Shown here in pieces: positions 11,380 to 22,172 of a stretch of 64,000 bases of DNA. Source of the stretch: Austropuccinia psidii (lineage: Eukaryota; Basidiomycota; Pucciniomycetes; Pucciniales; Sphaerophragmiaceae); NCBI GenBank assembly GCA_023105745.1, contig JALGQZ010000015.1, forward strand, positions 5,293,499-5,357,498, given 5' to 3'. Position 1 is the stretch's first letter; every line of letters starts with the position of its first letter. The notes beneath the pieces were generated by a model. It was not told the origin of the DNA. It did no database searches and was given only the letters and a program-made list of their open reading frames with translations. Position numbers and translations under genes: made by a program.

Positions 11380-13901
11380 TCAAGTAACAAAACTGACGCC
11401 TTCGTAGAAATGTGTTCCATCTGTGAATCTACTATGAGCTTCTTTAGAAACGACATTAGGTGGAAGCGATGGTTCTACGATCAAAGGCTTATGATCCATC
11501 GAAGGCCTTGCATCGAAGCGTTCCGATAATCGTGCTTCTTGGCGTACAACTGTGTCTTTGACTCTGGAATGATTGCGATCGAGCCCAAACTGTGTGCGTT
11601 CCGGCCAAATGAATTAATAAGATGAAACCAAAAAGATGAGCAAAGTTGACCGACCGCTGCCTGGAAGTCCATGACATTGGCTGGATATGAGGGACTGTAA
11701 GACGATCTCGTAAACAATTTTCCGGTCAAGCGGTATATGAAAAACTTGAGTGAGATTATAATGTCCCTGCCGAAATCTCGATAACTTGAAAGAAAAAGAT
11801 ATGCCGATTTGAAGAATAGTGGTATTTGATTTTTCAGCTCTTCGACTCGGTTAAAACAACATCATTGCTGATAATACAAATGAAATTTTCCTGACTCTTG
11901 GGAATGTAAAAAGTTCTTCCATAACGATTTGCTCCCTTTGATTCCAGAACCTTTGATGACGGCCTTGTATTCGGAATAAGGGCTATGTGAGTATAACAGA
12001 CAAGCCAATGTTTGAAAAAATTAGTTTGATCAACACATGGCCCCAAGGGCAAGCAGCAAACCCAACTAGGCAAATATTTGAACAACGCCGATGGCCGCCA
12101 TTTCCACAGTAGTTAAGAGAGCATTGAGTCGATCAGTTGTGTCTCCGAGCGTGAGTTCCTCGGTAGATTCAAAGTGGCTCAAATGATTTGCCAAGGATAA
12201 GGCGAACCCTTGATAGAATACCAAGAAAACCGCAATCCTTTGCATCAAATGCAACGACAGAAATGGGAAAAGTAATGTGAGAGTTGGGTTGAAAATAATT
12301 GAAAATGATAACAGAAATCACTTTATAGACAAAAACTTCATTAGTGGACGGTGCCCCTTTAAATCATCTTTTGCCAGGTGATAAATAATCAGTAAACCAT
12401 AGAGAGCGACGGTGGCCGATAGGAAGGTAAGAAGGTTAATCCAAAACTGGTTCACAAGCAAAAATGATCAGAGGCTTGGGTTTATGCTCAAGTTCAGTCT
12501 AAGTCATGACACTAACGTTGGCATAACGATAACTTAATGAGGCATCACAAAATACTTGTTTATAATTTGTAATGATTGCCGTCATGGATATGAGAGGTCG
12601 AAAAAGCACATACTGTTGAGATTTTGGGGCAGAGTAAAGTTTGAGTAAATTTATTATTTTAGGCTTTTAGTTGCAAAGATTTCAACAGATCCATTTGAAA
12701 AACAAGAACTTGTGACCGAACTTGCAAGACACTCCATTTTGTAGCGATTAGAAAATGAGGTCTAGAAGGGCGAAATCTATATGAATGAAGGAGGTCAGTA
12801 TGGGCCTTTGTTTGTACAAATTTAACAGCAGCTTACCGAAAGCCACAGAATGGAAAGGGTAAAACAGCCTTCTCTTTATTTTGCATTACCTCATGTTGTT
12901 CTAATGGTGACCGACCAACGTAAAGCAAACACAAGATCAAGAATGCAGCTAATACGAACGCTTCATCTTGATCAAGTGGAAGGTTTCAAGGCAAAAAAAA
13001 TCAGGGGTTATTGGCATGGGACCTTGAGTCAAGGAGAAGCTTACAGGTATCCCTGATGATAACCATATGAATATTCTGATGGTCAGTTAGGATCGTTTGT
13101 TTAGCCAAGAAACAAACCCTCAACACACCTAATGATGGCAAAATACACGTATTTTTCGAGTTTCCAATAAGCGAAAAACGAAATTAAGGAATAAATTGGT
13201 GGCATCATTAAGATTCTGACGATTTGACGCTGTTCGAGAGGCTTGTTGTAATTGCGACAATGACGACTGTTGGGTAATATCGAACCGCAGAGACAAAAGG
13301 AAAAGGACATTCAGGAGTTAATGAAGGTTGAGTTGAAGGAATGAATGGGTTAGGTGGTGAATGTTATCAAAAAAAACAAGGCTTGAGAACAAAGGGGAAT
13401 GTATGAAGTTAAGTGAGACAGACCAAATGTTGAAGACGCCGGAGACTGTTGCTACAAGGGCGGCACCAAGTGCAACGATCTGAATGAGTCATGATTTGGA
13501 TTGAAGGGCGTCAGCTACCAGGTGATTATTGTCTTGAAATCGACTTTGACGAGACGCGATTTTAAAGACCCGACCAAAAGAATGAAGCTCACCCATCCCA
13601 AGCTATGAATGTCCCAAGTACCTTCAAACCCCTGGCGATGAAAAGCAAACAATATAGATCAGTGGATAGGAATGATGAAGATTGAAGATGAGGTCGAGGG
13701 AAGATATCGATAGTTGAAGGAATGATGAAGACTACTGACGTCTTGAAAGTACCATTTGTACTCGACCTCGAGTTCTTTTTCAGGGCATCTCAATTTATTG
13801 GCCAGACCGCCGCTGACAGCCAGGGCAGCAAATACGATGAGGGTTGGGAGAGGAGACCGAGAAATGAAGCTCGTTGGGCAGCGGGGGACTATGGAAGACA
13901 T
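11380..13901 (-). CDS. DUF300/TMEM184 family transmembrane protein, 13 exons, 468 aa
   Basis: Splicing 13 coding exons gives one open frame of 468 codons plus stop. Exons: 13901-13740, 13631-13593, 13479-13424, 13266-13129, 13052-13045, 12966-12837, 12776-12722, 12612-12517, 12446-12322, 12237-12067, 11982-11896, 11784-11655, 11589-11380. All twelve introns are GT...AG and 60-157 bp long. The protein has an N-terminal hydrophobic segment (residues about 18-34), several later membrane segments, and family motifs in order: YNKPLEQRQIVRILMMPPIY (about 92-111), RDTYEAF (132-138), LPFPFC, KWSVLQYVLFRPLIS, ALYGLLIIY, FYQGFALS, FAYPYSEYK and MDFQAAFG. This family (Pfam DUF300; animal TMEM184 and Ost-alpha, fission yeast Hfl1) consists of multi-pass membrane proteins. 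Hfl1 acts at the vacuole membrane with Atg8; the role here is inferred by family only. Exon 5 is 8 nt long. Sequence and splice sites look intact, so this is probably the only working host gene in the window. Confidence 0.9.
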
Positions 13902-15113
13902 TCTGGGCGGACGATTGGAGTGAATACTGCACTGGAGAAGCAGAAGGGCAATGAAGGACGATTACTGAACAGGACACTACAACTTGGCGCCAAGAAGGGA
14001 GCAAGAATAAAGAAAGAGCCGACGAAAAGACGGCGAATGGATGAGAAGTTGGAACAGATGGGGGGAGCACCTAGCGCTGGTGTTGAGATTGGAAGATATT
14101 CATACGAAGCCAAACAACGAAGCAGGTTGCCACGATTCTACGTGCTGCAACCCCCACCGCTGGAGATGGTGGACGAAGGGCCGGCGCGGTGTCATCCATT
14201 CCAAGGTGTCCTGTACAGTACATTCATTCATACACCCGTGGCAGCCTAGCAGGTCCCAAGGAAAGCTACAGGCCAGTCCTGGACGCAATCTCCACCGACG
14301 CAGGTCTTAGAGCCCACTCCGGGCCACTGAGGATGAGTAGAAGCTTCCAAGACGCTAACAGAGTGCGAGGAATGAGAGGAGCGTGGGTGAGCGGGGGTGC
14401 CCATGGCCGGCAGAGAGCGATTTGCAAGGATGAGCGTCGCGCTGGGCTGAGCCACGGCAGGCAGCCACGCCAGACTCTTCCCTCCTCGCTGACTGGCATG
14501 TCCAAAATTCCAAAGCGATGAAGGCCTGTGATGGATTGGGTTGGCCGAGAGCCGATAAGAGGAAGTCCTTGCTGAGAAGTTGATTTTGAGTTCTAAAACT
14601 GACCAAACCTGTCGAATCTCCCAAAACTCCCATGCCGTCTGAGAAAAGCTACGCCGACAGATCATTTGCGACGAGAGTTCAGGCAGCTTCGGGTGGGCCA
14701 CTCCCGATTGGGATGGGCTGCAGCCTTGAGTGGGTCTGCCGAGGCCATCGTCTACGGCTGCTTCCCGTTGCGTGGGTTGGACTATTCCGTCTTCGGCGCT
14801 GCACTGCATCGCCAGCCAAGCAGCCTCCCTCCAGCAAGCGATTCAGTCCATGGTGACGCAGCTGCCAAGGAGCTTGTTGGAGACGGATCATTTTCTTGGG
14901 GTGAGTTCAGGAGGATGGATTCGCCGTTGACCACTTTTGGCTTGGAATCTTTATCAAAAACGTCAACTTCAATTACAAAAATCTCAAAATCAAATTTCGA
15001 GTTAATTCTACACAATTTTGTCTGATTTGATACAAAATCGCTGGGAAAGATCAAGGCTGGCTCACGGATACATGATCAGTTTTGGGTAAACTGTCATAAA
15101 TTTTCAAATCAGC
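13902..15113. other. GC-richer upstream region of the DUF300 gene
   Basis: This is the most GC- and CpG-rich part of the window. It contains overlapping open frames in several phases, which is expected from composition alone. The part next to 13901 should hold the promoter and 5' leader of the minus-strand gene. One plus-strand frame (14730-14902) runs into a good donor-like GGG|GTGAGT at 14900-14905, so a divergent gene is possible, but I recognise no protein family and leave it uncalled. Confidence 0.4.
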
Positions 15114-15479
15114 TGAGGGGACTCAACCTTGCTTTTATGCTGATGCCTGAGCGTAAAATCTGCTCACGCGCCAGACCGAATGGAATTTTCGATCACTCAT
15201 GAGCAGACTCATCAGCCATCTCATGGCTTTTACAGAGGACACAGACACTTGATAGGTGCATCTCTCCTTGGCCGTGGTCTCTGATTCAATTTTCCAGAAT
15301 AATTTGGATAAAGTGTTCACACCCACGCACTGCCGTGGTCCTTTGGATCTTAAGCAAATAGCTCCGATGAAGAGGGCAAGCAGCTGAGTGAGCAGAATTT
15401 TTTCAAGTTTGGTTTGAAAGTTTTCTGCTCAGGGCTTTTGCAGAAGTTGCTCACAAAGAAGGTATTTTGAGTCCCCTCA
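15114..15479. mobile_element. Candidate small inverted-repeat element (MITE-like)
   Basis: A perfect 13-bp inverted repeat, TGAGGGGACTCAA at 15114-15126 and its complement at 15467-15479, bounds 366 bp. Internal sequence near both ends also shows related GCTCA/TGAGC words. No open frame of note and no clear target duplication were found, so it could instead be a foldback or a chance structure. Confidence 0.4.
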
Positions 15480-15855
15480 TACATACATCAGCAATGTCAC
15501 ATTGCTACTTTTGCAGTATGCAGCAGTAGAACATTGCTTACTCCTTGGTCCAGGTAGCTGCTGACTAGGACTCAGGTCATCCCAGTCACTGCCTTATTCC
15601 ATACTCACAACTCCTGCAATACAGTAAGTAGTGGAGTACAGTATAGTACCTGGGATCACAAAGGCAATACTATATGTCTCAGCATTGGCAAAGTGGTTTG
15701 TAAATAGTATGATAAAGTACTTAATTAGTGTCAAATGGTATTCAACAATGATGAGTATCAGTCTGGATGCACAGAACTCAGGGTGTACTCAAAAGTAGTC
15801 ATCACTTTTCTCAAACCATAATTTGGCTTATCAAAAGCATAACACAGACACAGAT
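15480..15855. other. No recognised feature
   Basis: CpG-poor sequence without a plausible gene. The phrase GTGGAGTACAGTATAGTACC resembles one near 42035, which hints at an old dispersed repeat, but the match is too short to call. Confidence 0.3.
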
Positions 15856-16296
15856 TGGAAGGTTTGTCTATGAAACTCTTGATAATAGTAACAAACATCA
15901 AGAGTATGATGACTGTCCTCAGTAGAAAATATAATATAATTAAATATTATGACCACACATTATTATAATTATTAAAAATAATGATAAAAAAAGACAAATT
16001 AATTATTATTAAATAATTTGAAAATGAAAAAATTCTTTAATAATTTTGATTCTATTAGTATTATAGTCACGGACAGTTATAATAATAAGAAATATAAAAG
16101 CTCTTGATGAGACAATTATGTGAAATAGAATAATATCTAACCACTTGGAAATGATGAGAATATTATTTATAAAAGAAATGATCACACACACTGTGCAGAG
16201 ATAATTCTCGTAGAGACATTCTATATAAAAAACTAATACTAGATAAAAACATATAGAATATTCAGAGAAAAACTGACTTATAATATTTATTCACCA
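15856..16296 (-). repeat. Family B LTR fragment
   Basis: The sequence from TGGAAGGTTTGTCTATGAAACTC onward is collinear with the reversed B LTR at 47896-48350, including the hairpin arms CTCTTGAT and ATCAAGAG and the CTGTCCTC word. The match stops near ATAATATTTATTCA, so only the terminal 440 bp or so remains. Confidence 0.75.
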
Positions 16297-16989
16297 TGAA
16301 TAAAGTGGCTACACCTGAAAGCAGGTGTTGCATTTGAAAATTAGCTTTGGCCCAACCTAGATTGGGCTTGGGCCCTTCCTGTGAACTAGGTTGGACTAAT
16401 GACTCCAATGTTTGTTATTATTCCAAATTATTCCAAGACATTAAAATATCACAGAATTCCTAAGACTTTAAACCTATCTTTAATTTGATAAAATGAATAT
16501 TTAGTATATTACATGAGAATTACTTCCATTCTTATGTTCATCTTCCTGAGAATATCATTTATGATAAAACATTTTCTCCACATCTACCTTTCCAATTTAA
16601 AAACTTGCATTTTTCTTTTGAAATCCAAAATAATTCAAAGTCAGTTTTAAAAATGATTGAAGCCTTTATCTTTCTTAATCAATAAGTAATCATTACTTTA
16701 AGATAATCTTACTATTTATTTTTTCTTTAAAAAATGGGACAAAAATATTAAATTATCCTATTCTCTGCTAAATATTTTTCTGGAGAAACTGAATTTTTGA
16801 ATGGTTTTTCTTTCTATTATTATTCAGCTTTGGTTATCTCAGAAGGAACAAATAAAAGATTTTTATTAGTTTTAATAAGATTATTTTCAAAAAAACATAT
16901 AGGAAGTGTATATTTTTTATTTTGCATGAATTAAAAAAATTCCAAATGAAAGTATTAATTTTTTTATATATTTTCATCTCTTTTTATAA
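16297..16989. other. No recognised feature
   Basis: AT-rich sequence between a B LTR fragment and a C LTR. It has one less AT-rich patch (16300-16400) containing an imperfect GGCCCAACCTAG/CTAGGTTGG inverted repeat. No gene or known repeat was recognised. Confidence 0.3.
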
Positions 16990-18541
16990 TGTAAGATGTG
17001 TCTATAAGACTGTTGATAATATTACTATTAATAAACAGTACTATGACTGTTGTTATGAAATATAATAATAAAAACTATTATAACCACAATTAAATAATTA
17101 ATTAATTAATTATTTGTTTTACTTGTTATACACTACTAGTGATTATAACAGTAAGGAGTAATTGTTTACTAGAATCAATTACAAGAAGTATTTAATAATA
17201 AAAATTATAACGATATATAATTATCTTTTGCAAGAATAATTATAAATATAATTATTGAAGAAAACAATTACTAGAGAAAAACTTTAAGAATTAAGATAAA
17301 TCACTCACTAATACTCCAAAGAACTTATTATAGATAATAGCAGAGAAATTTGACAAATGATTGTGGATTTAATGGATAAAAATGGATTGATAGCAGTATA
17401 GAAACAATATACAGTTGATCTATATGATTTCTTGTCTCTCTGACTGATTCTGAAAGATTAAAACACTTAAGAAAAGATTTTAACTAATACTTACTTGTTG
17501 GTCATAAAGGTATAATTGAATAATGTGATAATTTGGAAAAAAACGGCAAGAGGAGGCCTCTTTTAAGTCTAAGACAGATCACAGAGGCATGCCATGGAGA
17601 AAACTGAAAAAGCAGTGGGTGAGAAAACAATAAACCTTTTTGGATTATTGATTTAATCATCTGTTGTCATGTAAGATTATCATAATTACTTAATTGATGC
17701 TTTTACATGACTACCAACCCATTTATGGCTAAGAATAAAAGGAGTAACAACTGTAAATCTTCTTTTATTCCAAAATAATCATTTATTTCTCAAAGTTATC
17801 AATGTTATTGGAAATTTCATCACAGAGTGTATTTTCTGTGAATTTTTAAAGATTTAGTATTTCACATGGAATCATCAAAAATGGACTGTAAGTAAAACTT
17901 TTAATTTTAATTATGAAAGTAAAATTATTTTTGGCTTCTATCTGGATTATAAATTTCTCAATTGGTCCTGAAAGTTTCAGAAATATTTTTCAAGAATTGT
18001 ATTTGTAATGAATTTTTGAAGTTTTTACCTCATTTCTACCTAAAATTGCAAATAGCAGTATATGGCTGGTTGCTATGAGGTAAATCAATGGATACTAATC
18101 CAAAAAAAGGTTTAAATTACCCTTTTGGGGCTTATCCACAGAAATTCATTAAGAATTGACATGGCTACAGTAGTCTAAGTTGCTCTTTACCTCCTTGGCA
18201 CATCAAAATAGCAGCTTATTTGCTATTTTATTATGATATAATGAAGTTTTGACTTGGTAAGCAAGCTCCCAAAAGGTTTTGGCTTACGAATTGGGCCAAT
18301 ATAAGCAATGGATCCAGGATTTGGAGCTTTCCACACCTCAGAGGCCTCAGGAGTTGGGTACCCTGGCTCTCTTTGATGTCTTTTGTCCCCCTTGACTATT
18401 TTTTTACATCAAAATATAAATTCAGGCTTAGGGTGAGATATCCACTATGGGTGTACCAAACATGTATGTAAGAATACCGTAATATTAAGTTCCAAAAAAA
18501 TGCATAACACTATTCTTAGTGTATATCTAACATGGGATTTC
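16990..18541 (-). repeat. Family C LTR, tandem unit 1 (truncated)
   Basis: Starts TGTAAGATGTGTCTATAAGAC, the reversed C LTR end, and runs to ...CATGGGATTTC, where a second C LTR begins directly. It lacks the last 370 bp or so present in unit 3 (about 21690-22028). Its first half is more diverged than units 2 and 3, while its second half closely matches unit 2. Confidence 0.85.
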
Positions 18542-20116
18542 TGTAAGATGTGTCTATGAAACTGTTGATAAAATTACTATTAATCAACAGTACTATGACT
18601 GTTCTTATTAAATATGATAATAAAAATTATTATAACCACAATTAAATAATGAAAGAATAATTTCTTTTACGTGTTATACACTACTAGTGATTATAACAGT
18701 AAGCAGTAATTGTCTACCAGAATCAATTACAAGAAGAATTTAATAATAAAAACTTCTTTTTATTAAAATAATAAAATTATTTTAATATATAATTATCTCT
18801 TACAAGAATAATTATAAAGATAATCCTTGAAGAAAACTGTTACTAGAGAAAATCTTTAAGAATTGAGATAAATTACTCACTATTAATCCAATGAACCTTT
18901 TAGAAGATAATAGTAGAGAAATTTGACATGGAATTGTGGATCTAATGGATCAAAATTGATTTATAACAGTATTAAAACAAAATATAGTTGATTTTTATTA
19001 TTACATGTTTTATTGATTGATTTATGAAAGAATAAAACACTTAAGAAATAGTTCTAACTAATACTTACTTGTTTGGTAATAAAGGTATAATATAATAATG
19101 TGATGATCTGGACAAAACAGCAAGAGGAGGCCTCTTTTAAGTCTAAGAAAGCTCACAGAGGTGTTCCATGGAGCAAACTGAAAAGCCAGTGAGTGAGAAA
19201 ACAATAAAACCTTTTGGCTTATTGATTGCATCATCTGTTGTCATGTAAGATTATCATAATTACTCAATTGATGCTTTTACATGACTACCAACCCATTTAT
19301 GGTTAAGAATAAAAGGAGTAACAACTGTAAATTTTATTTTGTTCCAAAATAATCATTTATTTCTCAAAGTTATCAATGTTATTGGAAGTTTCATCACAGA
19401 ATGTATTTTCTGTGGATTTTTAAAGATTCAGTATTTCATGTGGAATCATCAAAAATGGACTGTAAGTAAAAATGTGAATTTTACTTATAAAGGTATAATT
19501 ATTTTTGGCTTTTGTAAGTATTATAAATTTCATAATTGGTCCTGAAAGCTTCAGAAAGATTCATCAAGAATTGTAATTGCAATGAATTTTTGAAGTTTTT
19601 ACCTCATTTCTACATAAAATTGCAAATAGCAGCATATGGCTGGTTGCTATGAGGTAAATAAATGGATAATAATACAAAAAAACGGTTTTAATTAATCTTT
19701 TGGTGTTTATCCATGGAAAGTAATTAAGAATTGACATGGTTACAGGAGTCTAAGTTGCTCTTTACCTCCTTGGCACGTCAAAATAGCAGCTTATTTGCTA
19801 TTTTATTATGATATAACAAAGTTTTCACTTGGTAACCAAGTTCCCAAAAGGTTTTAATTTACTAATTGGGCCAACATCAGCAGTTGATCCAAGCTTTGGA
19901 GCTTTCCATGCCTCAGAGGCCTCAGGAGTTGGGTACCCTGGCTCTCTTTGATGTCGTTTGTCCCCCTTGACTATTTTTTTACATCAAAATATAAATTCAG
20001 GCTTAGGGTGAGATATCCACTATGGGTGTACCAAACATTTATGTAAGAATACCGTAATATTAAGTTCCAAAAAAATGCATAACACTATTCTTAGTGTATA
20101 TCTAACATGGGATTTC
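18542..20116 (-). repeat. Family C LTR, tandem unit 2 (truncated)
   Basis: A 1575-bp unit from TGTAAGATGTGTCTATGAAAC to CATGGGATTTC, with exactly the same junction to the next unit as unit 1. It is nearly identical to unit 3 over the shared length, which indicates recent tandem duplication. Confidence 0.88.
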
Positions 20117-22028
20117 TGTAAGATGTGTCTATGAAACTGTTGATAATATTACTATTAATCAACAGTACTATGACTGTTCTTATTAAATATAATAATAGAA
20201 ATTATTATAACCACAATTAAATAATGAAAGAATAATTTCTTTTATGTGTTATACACTACTAGTGATTATAACAGTAAGCAGTAATTGTCTACCAGAATCA
20301 ATTACAAGAAGAATTTAATAATAAAAACTTCTTTTTATTAAAATAATAAAATTATTTTAATATATAATTATCTTTTACAAGAATAATTATAAAGATAATC
20401 CTTGAAGAGAACTATTACTAGAGAAAATCTTTAAGAATTGAGATAAATTACTCACTATTAATCCAATGAACCTTTTAGAAGATAATAGTAGAGAAATTTG
20501 ACATGGAATTGTGGATCTAATGGATCAAAATTGATTTATAACAGTATTAAAGCAAAATATAGTTGATTGTTATGATTACATGTTTTATTGATTGATTTAT
20601 GAAAGAATAAAACACTTAAGAAATAGTTCTAACTAATACTTACTTGTTTGGTAATAAAGGTATAATATAATAATGTGATGATCTGGACAAAACAGCAAGA
20701 GGAGGCCTCTTTTAAGTCTAAGAAAGCTCACAGAGGTGTTCCATGGAGCAAACTGAAAAGCCAGTGAGTGAGAAAACAATAAAACCTTTTGGCTTATTGA
20801 TTGCATCATCTGTTGTCATGTAAGATTATCATAATTACTCAATTGATGCTTTTACATGACTACCAACCCATTTATGGTTAAGAAGAAAAGGAGTAACAAC
20901 TGTAAATTTTCTTTTATTCCAAAATAATCATTTATTTCTCAAAGTTATCAATGTTATTGGAAATTTCATCACAGAATGTATTTTCTGTGGATTTTTAAAG
21001 ATTCAGTATTTCATGTGGAATCATCAAAAATGGACTGTAAGTAAAAATGTGAATTTTACTTATAAAGGTATAATTCTTTTTGGCTTTTGTAAGGATTATA
21101 AAGTTCATAATTGGTCCTGAAAGCTTCAGAAAGATTTATCAAGAATTGTAATTGCAATGAATTTTTGAAGTTTTTACCTCATTTCTACATAAAATTGCAA
21201 ATAGCAGCATATGGCTGGTTGCTATGAGGTAAATAAATGGATAATAATCCAAAAAAAGGGTTTTAATTAATCTTTTGGTGTTTATCCATGGAAAGTAATT
21301 AAAAATTGACATGGTTACAGGAGTCTAAGTTGCTCTTTACCTCCTTGGCACGTCAAAATAGCAGCTTATTTGCTATTTTATTATGATATAATGAAGTTTT
21401 GACTTGGTAACCAAGTTCCCAAAAAGGTTTTGGTTTACTAATTGGGCCAATATAAGCAATGGATCCAATATTTGGAGCTTTCCATGCCTCAGAGGCCTCA
21501 GAAGTTGGGTACCCTGGCTCTCTTTGATGTCCTTTGTCCCCCTTGACTATTTGTTTACGTCAAAATAGAAATTCAGGCTTAGAGTGAGATGTCCACTATG
21601 GTTGTACCAAACGTTTATGTAAGAATACCATAATATTAAGTGCCACAAACATGCATAACACTATTCTTAGTGTATATGTAATATGGGATTTCTCACATTC
21701 CCATTATTTTGGCGTGAAATTGAGCAAAACAAAGATTTCCACAATTCTTTTATGTGGTATTGAAGTATTTTGCATATTACCACCTCAAAGAGTTGATTTG
21801 AGAATATTAACTCTATGGAGTTTCCCTGGGTGAAAGTTTGTGTAGCATCCAAATCTGGCCTTAAATCCATGGATTTACTTACTCCATAAGACGTTATTCA
21901 TCTTTTATGAAATCAAAAATGATGAATTTTGAATATATGCATGACTTATGGGTTATGCATAGTTCAGAATTTATTTTGAGGATAATTGTGGCCTATTTGG
22001 GAATGTAAAATATACTTCAAGGCTCACA
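20117..22028 (-). repeat. Family C LTR, tandem unit 3: 3' LTR of the C element
   Basis: A complete 1912-bp LTR in reverse orientation, from TGTAAGATGTG to TCAAGGCTCACA at 22028. It is followed at once by a polypurine tract (read on the minus strand) and the end of a pol region, so it is the 3' LTR of the minus-strand element. Confidence 0.9.
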
Positions 22029-22040
22029 TCCCCTCCCACC
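22029..22040 (-). other. Polypurine tract of the C element
   Basis: Minus-strand GGTGGGAGGGGA lies directly against the 3' LTR and would prime plus-strand DNA synthesis. The A element has a similar tract. Confidence 0.8.
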
Positions 22041-22172
22041 AAAAAATAAAATTCTACCAAAAATTTATTAATGGTATCAAGAAGAAAATGGCCCCAAAGG
22101 GGGTTAATGTCCACTGTCCAACCTCTTTAAATTACTCAGATCAAGTAATTTAAAGCACATTTATAAACATAT

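Noticed and set aside
12066..12254. A minus-strand open frame ending in ...VVQIFA and a TAG, suggesting a truncated DUF300 protein
   Set aside because: A GT donor two bases into the Tyr codon (exon end 12067) and an acceptor before 11982 restore the family motif FAYPYSEYK and keep the frame to the end, so the TAG lies at an intron boundary.
13722..14856. Several overlapping open frames of 70-190 aa on both strands (for example 14246-14809 minus)
   Set aside because: GC-rich sequence is open in many frames at once; none has a recognisable domain, and they overlap the first exon and promoter of the DUF300 gene.
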